A stretch of 64,000 nucleotides of DNA from Ctenosaura bakeri (taxonomy: Eukaryota; Chordata; Lepidosauria; Squamata; Iguanidae): positions 1-64,000 of the forward strand of contig CAOLHI010001307.1 in NCBI GenBank assembly GCA_948474755.1, in the 5' to 3' direction. Made by a program: the position numbers and the translations under genes. Each line of letters begins with the position of its first letter. Position 1 is the first letter of the stretch. The notes beneath the pieces are model-generated. The model saw only the letters and a program-made list of their open reading frames with translations, was not told the DNA's origin and ran no database searches. Of the stretch, positions 10,673 through 22,320 are shown one piece after another.

Positions 10673-11041
10673 TACTTAGTGTAGTTCCGCACCTCAGCTT
10701 GTTCCGGAACGACCCGAAGTGGTCGTCCAGCGTGCTTTTGAAAGACTGCTTGAAACAGGTCTTTCAAAAGCACGGTGGCCACTCTGTGCCCATGCTCCAG
10801 TGCAGATTTGCAGGCTCGCACCAGTGTAAGCCTACAATCTCCCGGGGCGGGCTTTAGGCTGGCGAGCTTCAGTGTTTGGTGGAGAGCCTCGACCAACCGG
10901 AAGCTGCCATTTTTGTCCCCGGAGCAGTGCGGAGCGATGGCCATGGACTGCTCCGGACCAGCCTGGACCCAAGCGTGAAACAAGAAGTCCAGTAAGTACT
11001 GTCTCGGGGCAATTCCCTCGCCCCGTGCGGAAATGGCCATA

Positions 11042-11699
11042 GGCTCGTTATAATTTATCTGGTGAGTTGAAGGTACATACACACATTGTCATCATGTTAT
11101 CATGGCACCTTCAGCTGTGCTCTACATTTGAAGCTGAATGAGATAGCAGAGTGCTGAGGCAGGGTGGGAGAGATCCTGTTTTGAAATACTTCCCTATGTT
11201 AGCACTCTTAAAATAACAGTGCAGTAGCAAAGGCTTCACTAACAACTCCCTTCCTGACTCACTACTTGTCTCATTGCAGGATATGCATGGTTTATGGAAG
11301 GTGCATGGGGAGAAAACAGAGGAGACCCTTTCAGAACAGTACAGTACAGTGCAACTTATCACTTCAGCTATTATTTTATTTATTTGAAAATACTTGTACC
11401 CTACATTGTTGGCATTCTACCACCACATTTTCAGTTCATTGTCTGAACATATAAGCATGATCTACACCTGTAAGATCATAAAGTTGTAGCATGCCGAAGT
11501 TATAAAACTGACCTCTTTTAACCATTATTGAATGTTATCACATTCTAAAAATCCTTTCCATTAAGAATCTAGGACTACAATGAGAATGCTCCTAGCATAA
11601 TCTGTGCCCCTGTGCTAATGTGTTATTTTCAGGGATTTAAATATATTTTTTGGATTGCTGAGCCAAAAAAATAACAAAATGAATTTTAAAAAGAGAGAA
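11042..11699. other. Intron 3 sequence without recognised feature
   Basis: AT-rich DNA between the split MITE and the second CR1. I see no exon, SINE or paired repeat. Confidence 0.5.
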
Positions 11700-12456
11700 A
11701 TGTAGGGTCCTGCACTTCGGCAGAAAAAAATGAAAGTCACAAGTATAGGATGCGGGACGTTTGGCTGGATAGCAGTGTGTGTAAAGAGGATCTAGGAGTC
11801 TTGGTAGATCACAAGCTGAACATGAGTCAGCAGTGTGATGTGGCAGCCAAGAAAGCCAACGTGATTCTTGGTTGCATCAATAGGAGTATGGTGTCTAGAT
11901 CGAGGGAGGTAATGGTACCACTCTATTCTGCATTGGTTAGGCCTCATTTGGAATACTGTGTCCAGTTCTGGGCACCTCAATTCAAGAAGGATGTCGACAA
12001 GCTGGAACGTGTCCGGAGGAGGGCAACCAAAATGATGAAGGCTCTGGAAGCCATGCCCTATGAGGAACGGCTTAGGGAGCTGGGTATGTTTAGTCTGCAG
12101 AAGAGAAGATTAAGAGGGGACATGATAGCCATGTTTAAATATGTGAAGGGATGTATGTTGGGGAAGGGGGCAGCTTGTTCTCTGCCACTCCAGAGACTAG
12201 GACAAGGGGCAATGGATTCAAGCTGCAAGAAAGGAGATTCCACTTGAACCTCAGGAAGAACTTCCTGATGGTCAGCGCTGTCTGGCAGTGGGATGTGCTG
12301 CCTCAGAGTGTGGTTGAGTCTCCTTCTTTGGAGGTTTTTAAGCAGAGGCTGGATGGCCATCTGTTGGGAATGCTTTGATGTGTGTTCCTGCATAGTAGGG
12401 GTTGGACTTTATGGCCCCTGGGGTCTCTTCCAACTGTATGATTCTATGATTCTATG
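11700..12456 (+). mobile_element. CR1 LINE, 3' end
   Basis: A 165-codon frame (11750-12247) covers [32 protein letters not shown] and [17 protein letters not shown], the C-terminus of CR1 reverse transcriptase. A frame break near 12170-12245 precedes the last part of the coding region (to 12378). The element ends in ATGATTCTATGATTCTATG at about 12438-12456. It is 5' truncated at about 11700. Confidence 0.88.
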
Positions 12457-12690
12457 TTGTTGTTACATGTCTTCAAGTCAACTCCAACTTATGGCAACTC
12501 TATCACAGGACTTTTTTTGACCAGATTTATTCAGAAAGGTTTACTGTTACCTTCCACTCAGGCTGAAAGTGTATGACTTGGCCAAGGTCACTCAGTGGAT
12601 TTCCATAACTGAGCAAGGATTCAAACCTTGGTCTGACAGAGTCTTACTCCAACACTCAAACCTCTCAATGCTCAAATATGAACAGGCACA
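12457..12690 (+). mobile_element. CORE/MIR-like SINE
   Basis: It contains cttcaagtcaactccaactt, atggcaactctatcacagg, and the core tgacttggccaaggtcactc agtgg, then gattcaaaccttggtct. The same order occurs at 22155-22320 and 49918-50150. The core matches the MIR/CORE SINE type. It directly abuts the CR1 tail. Confidence 0.7.
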
Positions 12691-12943
12691 CCTTCCAAAG
12701 ATTTATTATTATTAAAGGTAACAGAACAGACCATCCTGTAGAAAACCAAGTAGCCTGAATTTGTTCTTAGACGTCACTCCAGACTGAAGGAGGCTGACAG
12801 AGGGAACATATACCATATTACCTCACCAGATGACTCCAGTATCAAATCAAATTGTGTACATATGAAATTGACAGCTTATTACAGATATGACCTTTGCTGT
12901 CATATCAAATCAGCTCCATTCTTGGATAAAGCTGTGAGTCACT

Positions 12944-13097
12944 GGCCATTTCTGCACTAGACTGTTAAAAGCACTATGATTCCACTTTCAACATCCTATG
13001 GAATCAGTGGCCCCTCCCGAAACTGCAAACCCCAGGATTCCATAGGATGTTGAAAGTGGAATCATAGTGCTATTAACAGTCTAGTGTGAAAATGGCC
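12944..13097. mobile_element. Short palindromic MITE, family A, TSD ACT
   Basis: A compact 154-bp fold-back with GGCCATTTCTGCACTAGACTG at the left and the inverse at the right, flanked by ACT (12941-12943 and 13098-13100). The arms are nearly perfect reverse complements. Confidence 0.85.
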
Positions 13098-14473
13098 ACT
13101 GAATCACAAAACACTGGATGATGTACTTGAATGTATGAATCAGCTACATTATTTATAGATTTAAATTTCTGGCTAAAGCTGTACTCACATAACTGAGTGA
13201 AAAATCCAAAAACATAAATTAAAAAAGAAATTCTGCCTCATATGATCAAACCAAAGGTCCCTCAAGTCCAGCATTCTGCTTCAACCAGCAATTATCATTG
13301 CGAACTGAAGTCAATCTGTCTTTGACTCATGCTGACCCAAGTCAATCTATAATTAATAGCCCTGTTCAGATTTGCAAACTCAGGACCATGGCTTCCTGGA
13401 TTGAGTGTATCTACCTGTAATGTGGTCTTCCTCTTTCCCTACTGCCTTCTACCTTGCCAAGCATTATTGTCTTTTCTAGTGAGTCATGTCTTCTCATGAT
13501 ATGTCCAAACTATGACAGTCTCAGTGTAGTCATCTTGGCTTCTAGAAAGAATTAAGGCTTGATTTGCTCGAGGCCTCATTCATTTGTCTTTTTGGAAGTC
13601 CAGGATATCCACAGAACTCTTGTCTAGCACCACATTTCAAAAGCTGACTCTTTATTTCTGTACTATTCAGCTTTCACAACCTTACATAGAAATTAGAAAT
13701 ATAATGGCATGGGCGATCCTAAATTTGGCACTCAATAATATAGCCTTACACATGATAATCCAGTCCAGTTCCTTCATAGCTTCCCTTCCAAGTCCAAGTT
13801 AAACAGGTAAGATGATAAAATGTAGACTTGTCTGATGCCTTACCAATTGGAAAGGATTCTGTTTCTCCATATTCTGTCCTTATGGTGGCTTCTTGCCTTG
13901 AGTACAGGTTATGCATTAGGATAATCAAAAATCATGGCACACCTATTTCTTTAAAAGCGACATATACTTTTTCATAATCTAAGTAATCAAAGGCTTTGCT
14001 TTAATTTATAAAGCACTGGATCATTTTCTTCTGAAATTCTTTGGTGCATTCCATTATCCAATATTATGTTTGGAATACAATCTCTTTTGCCTTTTCCTCT
14101 TCTGAACCCATTTGAAACACTTGTTATTTCTTTGCTTCCTATAAAGTAAGAATCTTTGTGTAGAAATCTAAGCATTGCTTTGTTTGCATGGGAGGTTAAT
14201 GCAATGGTCTAGTGCTTACTGCAATCTCTTGCGCCCCCTTTCCTGAGGTTTGAAATGTATTTGTTTCCAATCTGTGAGCTATTGTTTGGTTTTCCATATT
14301 TGTTGGCAGATTTTCGTTAGAACCTTAGTGGATTCTGTTTCTGGAACCTGAAACAGCTCTATTGGTATGCCTTCTGTTCCTGGTGATTTATTTCTCTGAA
14401 GCACTTTGAGTATAGCTTTCACTTCACCTTCTAAAAATGAGGGTTCATCTTCAAATGGTTCTTCGTTGAATTA

Positions 14474-15121
14474 GAGATGGGCCATCCAAATCCTTGAATC
14501 CTGGGCAAGGATTTGAGATTCAGGGATCCAAATCCCCCCACGAAAATAGGTGAACTGAATCTTTCGAATCCTAACAGTTGCAGGTGGGAGAAGGTAGTGG
14601 GGAGCACAATCTCACACTCCCCACTCTTTTCCCATCCACCACTGATCGGATCCTGCCCCAAACTGGTGGCAGAAGCTTGCAAGGAGCACAGTCCTGCTCT
14701 CCCAGCCCTTTTCCTGCCTGCTGCCAGTTCAATCCTCCCCCAGATGGGTGGGAGAAGCTTGCAAGGAGCACGATCTCGCACTCCCTGTCCTTTTCTCGCC
14801 TGCTCCCAGCCCAATCCTGCCCAGAGCAGGCACCAGAAGCTTGTGGGGAGCTCAATCCCGCTCTCTCCACTCTTCTCCTGCCAGCGCCAGGGCAATCCGG
14901 GGATCCTGAAGGTTTTCCTGAAAGTGACAACTATTATTTCATTTTTTTTTCATTAAACAAAGATGTTAAATTCTGCTTCAAAAACACTTTTTAATAGAGA
15001 TGCTTTCTTTCCCTTGCTTTTTAAATGCTTTTTTAAAAAAGGATTCAAAAGGTTTGAGATTTGTGAGATTTGTGGTTTCCCAGAACCTTCCAGGGATTCT
15101 TATCCAGATTTGGAAAATTCC
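14474..15121. mobile_element. hAT-like non-autonomous element, 8-bp TSD TTGAATTA
   Basis: The 8-bp direct repeat TTGAATTA at 14466-14473 and 15122-15129 flanks a segment that interrupts the BovB/RTE LINE. Eight base pairs is the usual hAT duplication length. The left end reads GAGATGGGCCATCC. Terminal inverted repeats are weak (CCAAATCC against its inverse near the right end), so the superfamily is inferred mostly from the duplication. The inside is mainly a tandem repeat. Confidence 0.65.
14583..14895. repeat. About 82-bp tandem repeat, four units
   Basis: Units start near 14583, 14665, 14747 and 14826, each around GTGGGAGAAGCTTGCAAGGA followed by a C-rich run to aatcctgcc. It gives long open frames on both strands (up to 154 codons) that are composition artefacts. 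Confidence 0.85.
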
Positions 15122-16779
15122 TTGAATTAATCTGTCCTCCTTTCATCTTTGTTATATAGTTCTTCAGTATATCATCTTTTTTATCTCTTCTTCACAGTGT
15201 AGTGTGTTCTACTTTTAGTCATATAGCATCCCTACTGTTGGTTTAAATTTCCATTAATTTCTCAGATCTTGTTGGAGATCTTCTACTTTTTTTTGTCCTT
15301 ATTGTCCTTTTCTATTTCTCTGTATTTTTTTATTATTGTAGTTCTACTTAGTCCCTGTACACAAGTTGATGAACAGAACAAAACTGTTCCTGCTCTCTTT
15401 TCTGTCCCCTTTTATTTTTGCTTCTCTTCTGTCTTTAACTGCTTGAAGAGTTTCATCTGTCATCCAGTAAGGCTTCTTTATCTTTTCAGCTGCAGATGGT
15501 GTCCTTTTGCATTCTTCCCTAACAATGTCCCTTGAATCAGTCCAGAGTTCTTCTGGCTCCTGGTCAATTAAGCTTGACAGTACAAATCTATTTTTTACAT
15601 TATCCTTAAATTATACAGGGATGTACTTCAGGTTGTATTTTGGCACAATGATTGATTTAGTGTTCTTCTTTAGATTTGTTCTCATTTTTTTTTATATTAG
15701 CAGTTCACCTTCTGTGCCACAGTCTGCTCTGGTCTTGTTTTTTTCAGAAAGAATGGAGGCTCCTCATCTTCTACTTCCAATTAGGCAGTCTATCTGATTT
15801 CTGTGTTAACCATCAGATAATGTCCATGTATACAGTCCCTCCTTGGGCTGCTTGAAGAAAATGTTTGTAATGAACAAACTGCTGGCTTTACAAAATTCAG
15901 TCAGTCACTGCTTCATTTCTTACTCCTAAGATAAATTTTCCTACAAAGTTTCGTTCTGCTGTTTCCTACCTTTGCATTTCAATTGCCTATAATTATCAGC
16001 ATGTCCTGTTTTGGTATGTGATCCTCTTGGACTTTTCAATTTATTCTTCTTCTATCTCTGTAGTTGGAGCATAATTTTGGATTATGGTTGAATCATGGGT
16101 TTTCCCTGATGTCTTATTGATATGATTCAGTCAGACTTTGCATTATATCCCTTGACTCCTTTTGCTACACCTCTCCTCACCATTACTGCCACCACATTTC
16201 TTCTTAGGTTTTCATTTCCTGAGTAGAACACTTTAGTTATCTGACTCAAAATATCCACTTTAACTTGCTCACTTTAAATATTGCCATGTTTATCTGTCCC
16301 ATTTCTTGTTTTACAATGTCTGGCTTCCCCTGATTCATGCTTCATACTATGTTTCTGTAATACGTGTTGTACAGCTTCAGACTTTCTTTCTTTTCACCTT
16401 TGGCATGTCAACAGCTGGATGTTCTTTCAGCTTGAGCCCAGATGTGTCATTAGCCACACCACTACTCATACTTGTTCTCTGTTCTTTCCCAATAACTAAT
16501 GAGTGCCTTTTGAATCTCTTGTGGCACTATGACTTGTATCATTTTGAATTGTCTCATAATAGGATTTTTAATGGTTAAAGGCTTCAGGAGTGCTTTACCA
16601 TTACTTTCTTCTGTGCAGTATTAACAAGCAGTAGCTACAATGCCACTGCTATTGTCTCTGAGAGATCCTCTGCCAGTGTCACACATACTCTGCACTACTG
16701 CTGCTGCCCAGTAGCTGTGAATGGGCAGACAAGAAAATGTTGGGCAGCAGTCTTCTACATCAAACCAAAGGTCCTTCTA

Positions 16780-17050
16780 AGTTGGGGATGGGAAATATAT
16801 GCCCCTCCAGATGTTATTGGACTGTGTCTCTCTTCATCCTTAACTAGCATAGCCAGTGGTGAAAGTGGAGGTTGTTTGGATTGCCACTCCCACAAACCTC
16901 CAGTCAACATGACCATGCGGTGAGGAAAGATGGAGTTTGTTCATCTGGAGGGCCACATGTTCCCAGACTCCTAGAAACCTGCCACAAGTCAATGGGGTGA
17001 TGGCTGTTGGAAGATGGCATCCAATAACATCTAGTCAACACGCTTCTCAA
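16780..17050. mobile_element. hAT-like palindromic MITE remnant (CTCCAGATGTT family)
   Basis: cccctccagatgttattggact at 16800-16822 and the inverse phrases catctggagggccacatgttccc and aataacatct further right indicate a fold-back MITE that also leaves copies at 24826-24955, 36172-36306 and 49437-49540. Confidence 0.5.
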
Positions 17051-17489
17051 CCTTGATCGAAGTCAGGGAATCCTCTTTCTAGCCAGGACTTACCTCCACT
17101 TTAAATCTGTGGTTTCCATTAAGCCATAACAGGTAACAACTGAAACCTGCACCCACATCATTGTCAAGGGGGTCGCTCCTGTTCAAGGTTCCAGCCAATC
17201 ATGCTTTCTTCTAGGTTTTTCCAGTCCATTCTCCTTCCCCTCCCATTCTCTAACAGACTCTTAGCATTCCATGGCTACTGAGTATCCTCAGTCTTCATTC
17301 AGCTGTTTGAGGCGTCATTTTTCCCCTCACTTCTGTAAGTTTTAAACGTGTTGTTGTTTCTCCATATCTCTGGGGTTCCCTCAAATATGCTGACACTTCC
17401 ATCTTGTTTCTTTTTTTTTTTTTGTCAGCACTTACTAAATGAGTTCAATGTTAGAGAGACTGATAACTACCAGTATATAGATATACTTA

Positions 17490-17610
17490 TATCTGATGAA
17501 GTAGAATAAGTCTATAAAAGCTTATACAAATCTACCGGTATTTCTTAGTTGATCTCAAAGGTGTTATAGGATTCCTTTCTGTCTTTTTATACTGATATAC
17601 CTATCTTCCT
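17490..17610 (+). repeat. Interspersed repeat with CTGATGAAGTAGA motif
   Basis: Contains ctgatgaagtagaataagtc, aaaagcttatacaaatct and then ctcaaaggtgttataggatt. It is related to 2098-2220. The family is not assigned. Confidence 0.4.
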
Positions 17611-18130
17611 TAAATTTGTCTAAAGCTTTTATGAAGCCATATAAGAGTGAAATCACCACATCTTGTGGCAATGAATTCCATAAACTGTCTTCTTCCTCTC
17701 ACTCTTTGCTTCTCCTCTCCTCTATTTACATCATGAGAAGAGTATTAAGTTCTGAAGTCTATCCTTTAAAAAAATTTAATTAGTTCATTGAATGCTCCTG
17801 AATTTCTATGTTTGGGAGAGAAGAGAACAAAAACCTGCACACAATACATTGTTTTATGCATGCTCCAGACACTTCTGGCCTTTTTTCATAGAGAAGAGGT
17901 CTAAGATCTCAAACATTTGTCTCTTGATTCTTCAACTCTTTCATCTGTGCAATATTATTTATTCATTACATTTATGGTTCATCTTTCTGCCTCCTTAATG
18001 GCATTCTAGTTGTCTAGCAACAGAGAGTGGCCAGCTAGCTTGTCTTGGCAAAGAGTACCACATCCCGGGGCTGGCCACTGAGAAGGCCCTCTCCTTCATC
18101 CCCAACAAAATGTGTCTTTCAGGATTGTGA
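17611..18130 (+). repeat. L2/CR1-like LINE debris
   Basis: It contains accacatcttgtggcaatga attccata and, at about 18050-18100, cacatcccggggctggccac tgagaaggccct. These phrases recur in vertebrate L2/CR1-type LINEs. There is no intact frame. Confidence 0.4.
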
Positions 18131-19427
18131 GACATCCTGGACCAAAAGGCTTTAAACCTCATATATACATTTGAAACAGATCAGTAGTCAAGTTATCATA
18201 ACAAGGGAATTATATGTTTCCTATAACTAGCCCTGAGCAACAGCTGCCCAGGACTATCTCTCTCTTGTCTGGTTTTAGCTCCATTCATCCTGGTTATTAC
18301 TATTGTTAATATCCTTTCCCACATGCCTCTAGAAATCAAGGGTATGAAGTACATGGCTACCCTCATTCTTTGTCTTAAATACCTGGCAACCAAAGGCATA
18401 GTGCCACTAAATTATGTGCTTCCATTTATTAGTTAGTATGGTTAAAGTCCATGAAACAGTGATTAATCACAATCACTTACTCTCAGTGTGATTTACTAAG
18501 GATACCTATACAAACCTAACCCCCAGACCCACCGGCCAGAGGAGTTAAGGATGCAGGTTGCTGACTTGTGTTTCCTTTTGTTGGTTCTCCAAGCGTCAGA
18601 GCTCTGTCTGCTGCAGAACTATCCTGTATTCCCATAGGCCCCAACAGGATCTATTGTTAGGCCCTGAAACAGAATGTTTTGGATTTGGGGAGGGGCAGGA
18701 TGAAGATGTAACTGGATCTCTTGGATCTATATTTCATTCATTCTGCAGATAGGACTTTGGCTTGTCCTCCACATGCCAGCTGGAGCTGGCACAACTAATC
18801 CCCCTGGAATAAATGTGGGGATTGAAAAGAAAAAAAAAGGACAAGAAAGAGAAAAACTACCCATCCTATCTGGCATGAGTCATCTTGTCTTTGGAAGTGT
18901 CTGACATACTGCAAGTTAATATCCATCCCATTCAGCATGAATTGGGAAAACATTGTAAATCCTATCCTAAATGTATGGTCTTGTAACTTTGCTCATGTTT
19001 GTAGTTTTAAACTACAGTCCCACACAAATGAATGACAAGCAGGGCAGAAGCGTGTCTGCAATTGTTTGAGAACTTTTCTGGCAATTGATTGTTTAGTGGA
19101 TCAGGCAAGCACTCCTTCCATTTAAAACTGGCTTACTTGTCCAGCTTGGTAATTGTCTATTTCAAAGTAAAATAAAATAAAATAAATAAAACAAAACTAA
19201 TTAGAATACATGTGTGCACCTGTATGTCAAAATGAGCGCTAAAAGTTTAGGATTATGGCTTTGCAGCTAAATCCAGCTGTTAGTCCCAAATAGATTGTTA
19301 GGCCATTAAATCTGCTGAATGGTAATCAACGACTGAATGTTAAATCAACGCTTAGGTAAATCCTATTGATTCAACAAGTCTGCTCTAGCTGGGACTAGGC
19401 AATGGACTTAGGCCTTCATGTGCTCGC

Positions 19428-19466
<39 letters not shown>

Positions 19467-20873
19467 AAATAAGAAAACAACAGAAATCTTTCTTAGGTCT
19501 AGGAAGGTCAAAGAAAGGTTACAGGATAAGATGCAGTCAGGGTCCATTGGTGCTTCTCTTTAAAAAAAACCCTGTTATTTAGCAATGTAGAATAGTGCAC
19601 AAGAGAATAAGAGACACTTCTGTTTAAAAATGTTCCAATGTTCCAATTTGTTTCCCTTTTTCCACTGCCTTTTCCATTTTTGCCTTCCCTACTCAATGGG
19701 AAAATTAAAAAAAAACTGTGGATAGATATATTTCACTCATTTAAAGGTGCAAAGAGCTTGGTTAGCCCTCAGACAGAGCAATCTACTTCTAGTTAACGTT
19801 CAGGCTTGGGGAAAGCTGGGTGAGGTTACTGGTGGGAAGTGGCTAGAAATACCTTTCCCCTTCTATCAAAGGCATTCTTTCAAAAAACATTGCAGTGCTT
19901 TGCTAGGAGATTGTTTAGTATTATGCTAGTGGTGGCTATATATTAACTAAGTAAACAGACATATTATTTAGAGTCAGCATTGTCAGGTAGTTGTGTGAAA
20001 ACTAGTGTCATTTAGATTGCTCATGTCAGGGTCAACCTTGCTGTTAGGTAGAGTGAAGTGGCCATCACAGACAGCAGATCCTGGGTGTTCTGAAATGGCA
20101 ATAAATAACTACTCATTTCTTCTTTTGATTCCCCGCCCTCTGGTCTTTTACTCTCAGAAAGGGAAGAGAAGTTCTGATGGGATTTTCTGTCTCAGGTGCC
20201 AAATGAGTTGGCTGTCTTTGGGTACACCTTAGTTGCCCCTTCAGTTAGAAGCAAGTATGAGACCACTTTTTCTGTTACTGATTTGGTTATTCCTTCTTTG
20301 TAAGCCAAAGAAACTAATAACAGGTGACTTCATTATAGTTCTGAGCTTATACTTTAGAGATATGACTAGCATATATGTACCTTCAGTACCTTTGATAATT
20401 TACTTCCTCTCAGCTTCAGTTCTTCCATATGTGAAAATGGATTACTAAGGAAGCTAGCTGAATAGGGAGCTGGGAGTGGAGAAAGCATAGGGGATATAAT
20501 AGCCTTTAAAAGTTTTTACTACTGTTTTCTGCACCTGGCAATATTATTTGTCAATGAAGCCTATATGGTAAAGGCCTTCTGAGTGATACTAATTGTTAGT
20601 ATCCAAGGTTAAGCTTCATAAAGATTTTATTTGTGATAGTTTTGTCTTGCTGGAGCTTTCTTTGCTAATGGCTTTTTGGGGAAGGAATTAAAGTTAAATA
20701 TTTCATTTCAAAATATATCATAAGCCATCTGGAGAAAAGGAAATATAGATATTTTTAAAAGTCAACATATATCCCCTTGGCGCCTCATTTATGTATGGAA
20801 ATATGAGGCATGAGGAGATGGAGAGCACAGGGAAAATGCATGCAAGAAATGCAGAAGAACGATAAAGCCCTAC
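18131..20873. other. Intron 3 sequence next to exon 3
   Basis: No exon or named element recognised. A (CT)n(CA)n tract lies at 19424-19466. The rest is AT-rich with no long conserved frame. Confidence 0.5.
19424..19466. repeat. (CT)n(CA)n microsatellite
   Basis: About 14 CT units run straight into about 9 CA units. Confidence 0.95.
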
Positions 20874-21704
20874 CTCCCAAGGAGAGAAAGCATATGGGTC
20901 TTTGCAGTTCCTGTCTTTGCACTGATTCCGAATGGCATTTGCAATGGCCCGCACTGCAAGCATGGTGCTATGGATAAATCCTGGTTCAACGTTGGCAATG
21001 AGAAATTCCTCACCCCAAAGCTGATTAGTTGGTTTAGTGCGGTTCGGTAGCAATTTCTCAACAGGATAACTGGAAATACATTTACTCAGATCTTGATTGT
21101 TTATACGTGAGCATGTTGACATAAGCATCGCATATTCCCTTGAGAATGTATTGTTTCCTGTGGGAGTTGTATGTAGATTGCTCAAGAACTGGTGGAAAGA
21201 TGACATGTTGCCACTTTTGAAAGTAAATCCAACCACTTTCCCCAGGCGACTGATATTTGGGAGAGTGCTAATCTTGACAGCTGCTGACCAGTTATCACTT
21301 GCAATCCAGGTCTTATTTATGTTCCTCTCAATTGCTTTTCTGAAAAGTCTCATTACATGGAATTGCCTCAGAAAGACAACAATGACATTTACCCTGGTTT
21401 CCTTGACAATCTTCTCCAGGGCTTGATTAATTTTGCCATGAATGGTGCTGTCCGAGAGATAAGCTGGCAACATTTCCTTAAACGCAATGCAGACGTTGTT
21501 CGCCATGGCTTGTAACCCAAAACTTTCCACAGCAAGGCGCCCAAAGTCATCATCTGTGGCTATGATTCCAATCCAGTTCCAGCCTGACCTGTGGATTAAT
21601 CGAGCCATGGCCTTTGTCTGATAGGAATCACTGGGCACAGTGCGTAGAAAAGATGGGAAGCGGACTTTATCACTAAGGATTTCTGCGGTTGATGCATGAC
21701 TCAC
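20874..21704 (-). CDS. GPRC6A: GPRC6A exon 3 (core of Venus flytrap domain)
   Basis: This is an 831-bp exon of 277 codons, residues 167-443. It begins VSHASTAEILSDKVRFPSFL and ends DPYAFSPWE. The acceptor is TCTATAG|GTGAGT and the donor is GAG|GTAGGG; both are phase 0. It codes for the central Venus flytrap domain, with the hinge-proximal SGWNWIGIIATDDDFGR block and VNVIVVFLRQFHV. T172 and D303 (in WIASDNWS) fall at the positions known in GPRC6A to contact the L-amino-acid ligand, so the binding pocket looks conserved. The exon is open throughout. A receptor of this type sits in the plasma membrane and senses basic amino acids and divalent cations. Confidence 0.97.
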
Positions 21705-22154
21705 CTATAGAGATGACAAAGCACTTTCATTATAGAAATGTAGAGTATCATTGAACTAAGAATCAAGGAAGCCATTATTATCATCCTTTAAGAGCTGAGT
21801 TCTCAAGAGCACCAAATAAGTATGAGCCTAATTTTGTTAAAAAGCCACGGTGGCTATAGCTCACTGTACCATCTCCTCTTTGTTTATGTCCTAGGATGCC
21901 CTTGTATTTGTAAGTAGTGACATGGGGAATGCTTGTTAATATTTGTATGCTAGATAAAAAGGGAGCTTTGAGACATACCTTTGTATTCTTAAGTAGAGAA
22001 ATGGGGAATGCTTGTTAATATTCTCATACTTGGAAAAAAAAAGGGAGCCCCACTGCAGAAAAAGAGAACATCTCCACTCTGGAATTTCATTCAGGGAAAC
22101 ATGCTTGTGCAAAACTATGACTGGCATCCTGTCAGTGAATTACAATGGTGTAAG

Positions 22155-22320
22155 CTGCTCTTGTTGGCGGTGGTGTTTGTCTTCAAGTTGTTTCTGACTT
22201 ATGGCAACTCTAAGGTGAACTTATCACTGGGTTTTCTTAGGCTGTGTGTGTGTGATGCAACTGTGCAGGGCATCAAACCCTGGTCTCCAAAGTCATAGTC
22301 CAATGCTCAAACCACAACCC
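22155..22320 (+). mobile_element. CORE/MIR-like SINE fragment
   Basis: cttcaagttgtttctgactt atggcaactctaaggtgaa is followed by tcactgggttttctta. The central core is lost, and the end resumes with caaaccctggtctccaaagt catagtcc. Same family as 12457-12690. It lies in intron 2. Confidence 0.6.

Larger units (their letters stand above)
5444..11038. mobile_element. GC-rich MITE family B, split by a Gypsy element, TSD ATA
   Basis: The left piece (5444-5536) begins GGCCATTTC. The right piece (10673-11038) ends GTGCGGAAATGGCC. ATA flanks both ends (5441-5443 and 11039-11041). With the Gypsy element and one TACTT copy removed, the two pieces align end to end with the intact copy at 59408-59863 in reverse orientation, including the TGTAGTTCC block and the central hairpin with CTTTTGAAAGAC stems at about 10733-10771. 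The MITE was therefore in place before the Gypsy insertion. Confidence 0.85.
13300..16500 (-). mobile_element. BovB/RTE-type LINE, decayed, interrupted by a hAT-like element
   Basis: The minus strand carries RTE-clade domains in the right order. The endonuclease part includes an NYAPTTEIEEE-like block near 16060-16080, an NAKVG-like block near 15980 and a HYKHFLQAAQGGTVYMD-like block near 15825-15870. The reverse transcriptase part includes KVLQRNKSPGTEGIPIELFQ near 14340-14400 and, at about 13780-13890, EYGETESFPIGK followed by an LSPYLFNL-like run. The last block is characteristic of BovB. Stops and frameshifts are frequent, so it is inactive. Exact ends are uncertain. Confidence 0.75.

Noticed and set aside
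14583..14895. Regularly spaced repeats resembling a CRISPR array
   Set aside because: Units are head-to-tail tandem copies without unique spacers, in vertebrate DNA within a transposon.
14431..14994. Several frames of 119-154 codons on both strands
   Set aside because: They follow the 82-bp tandem repeat, with a repeat unit not divisible into a stable protein repeat across frames.
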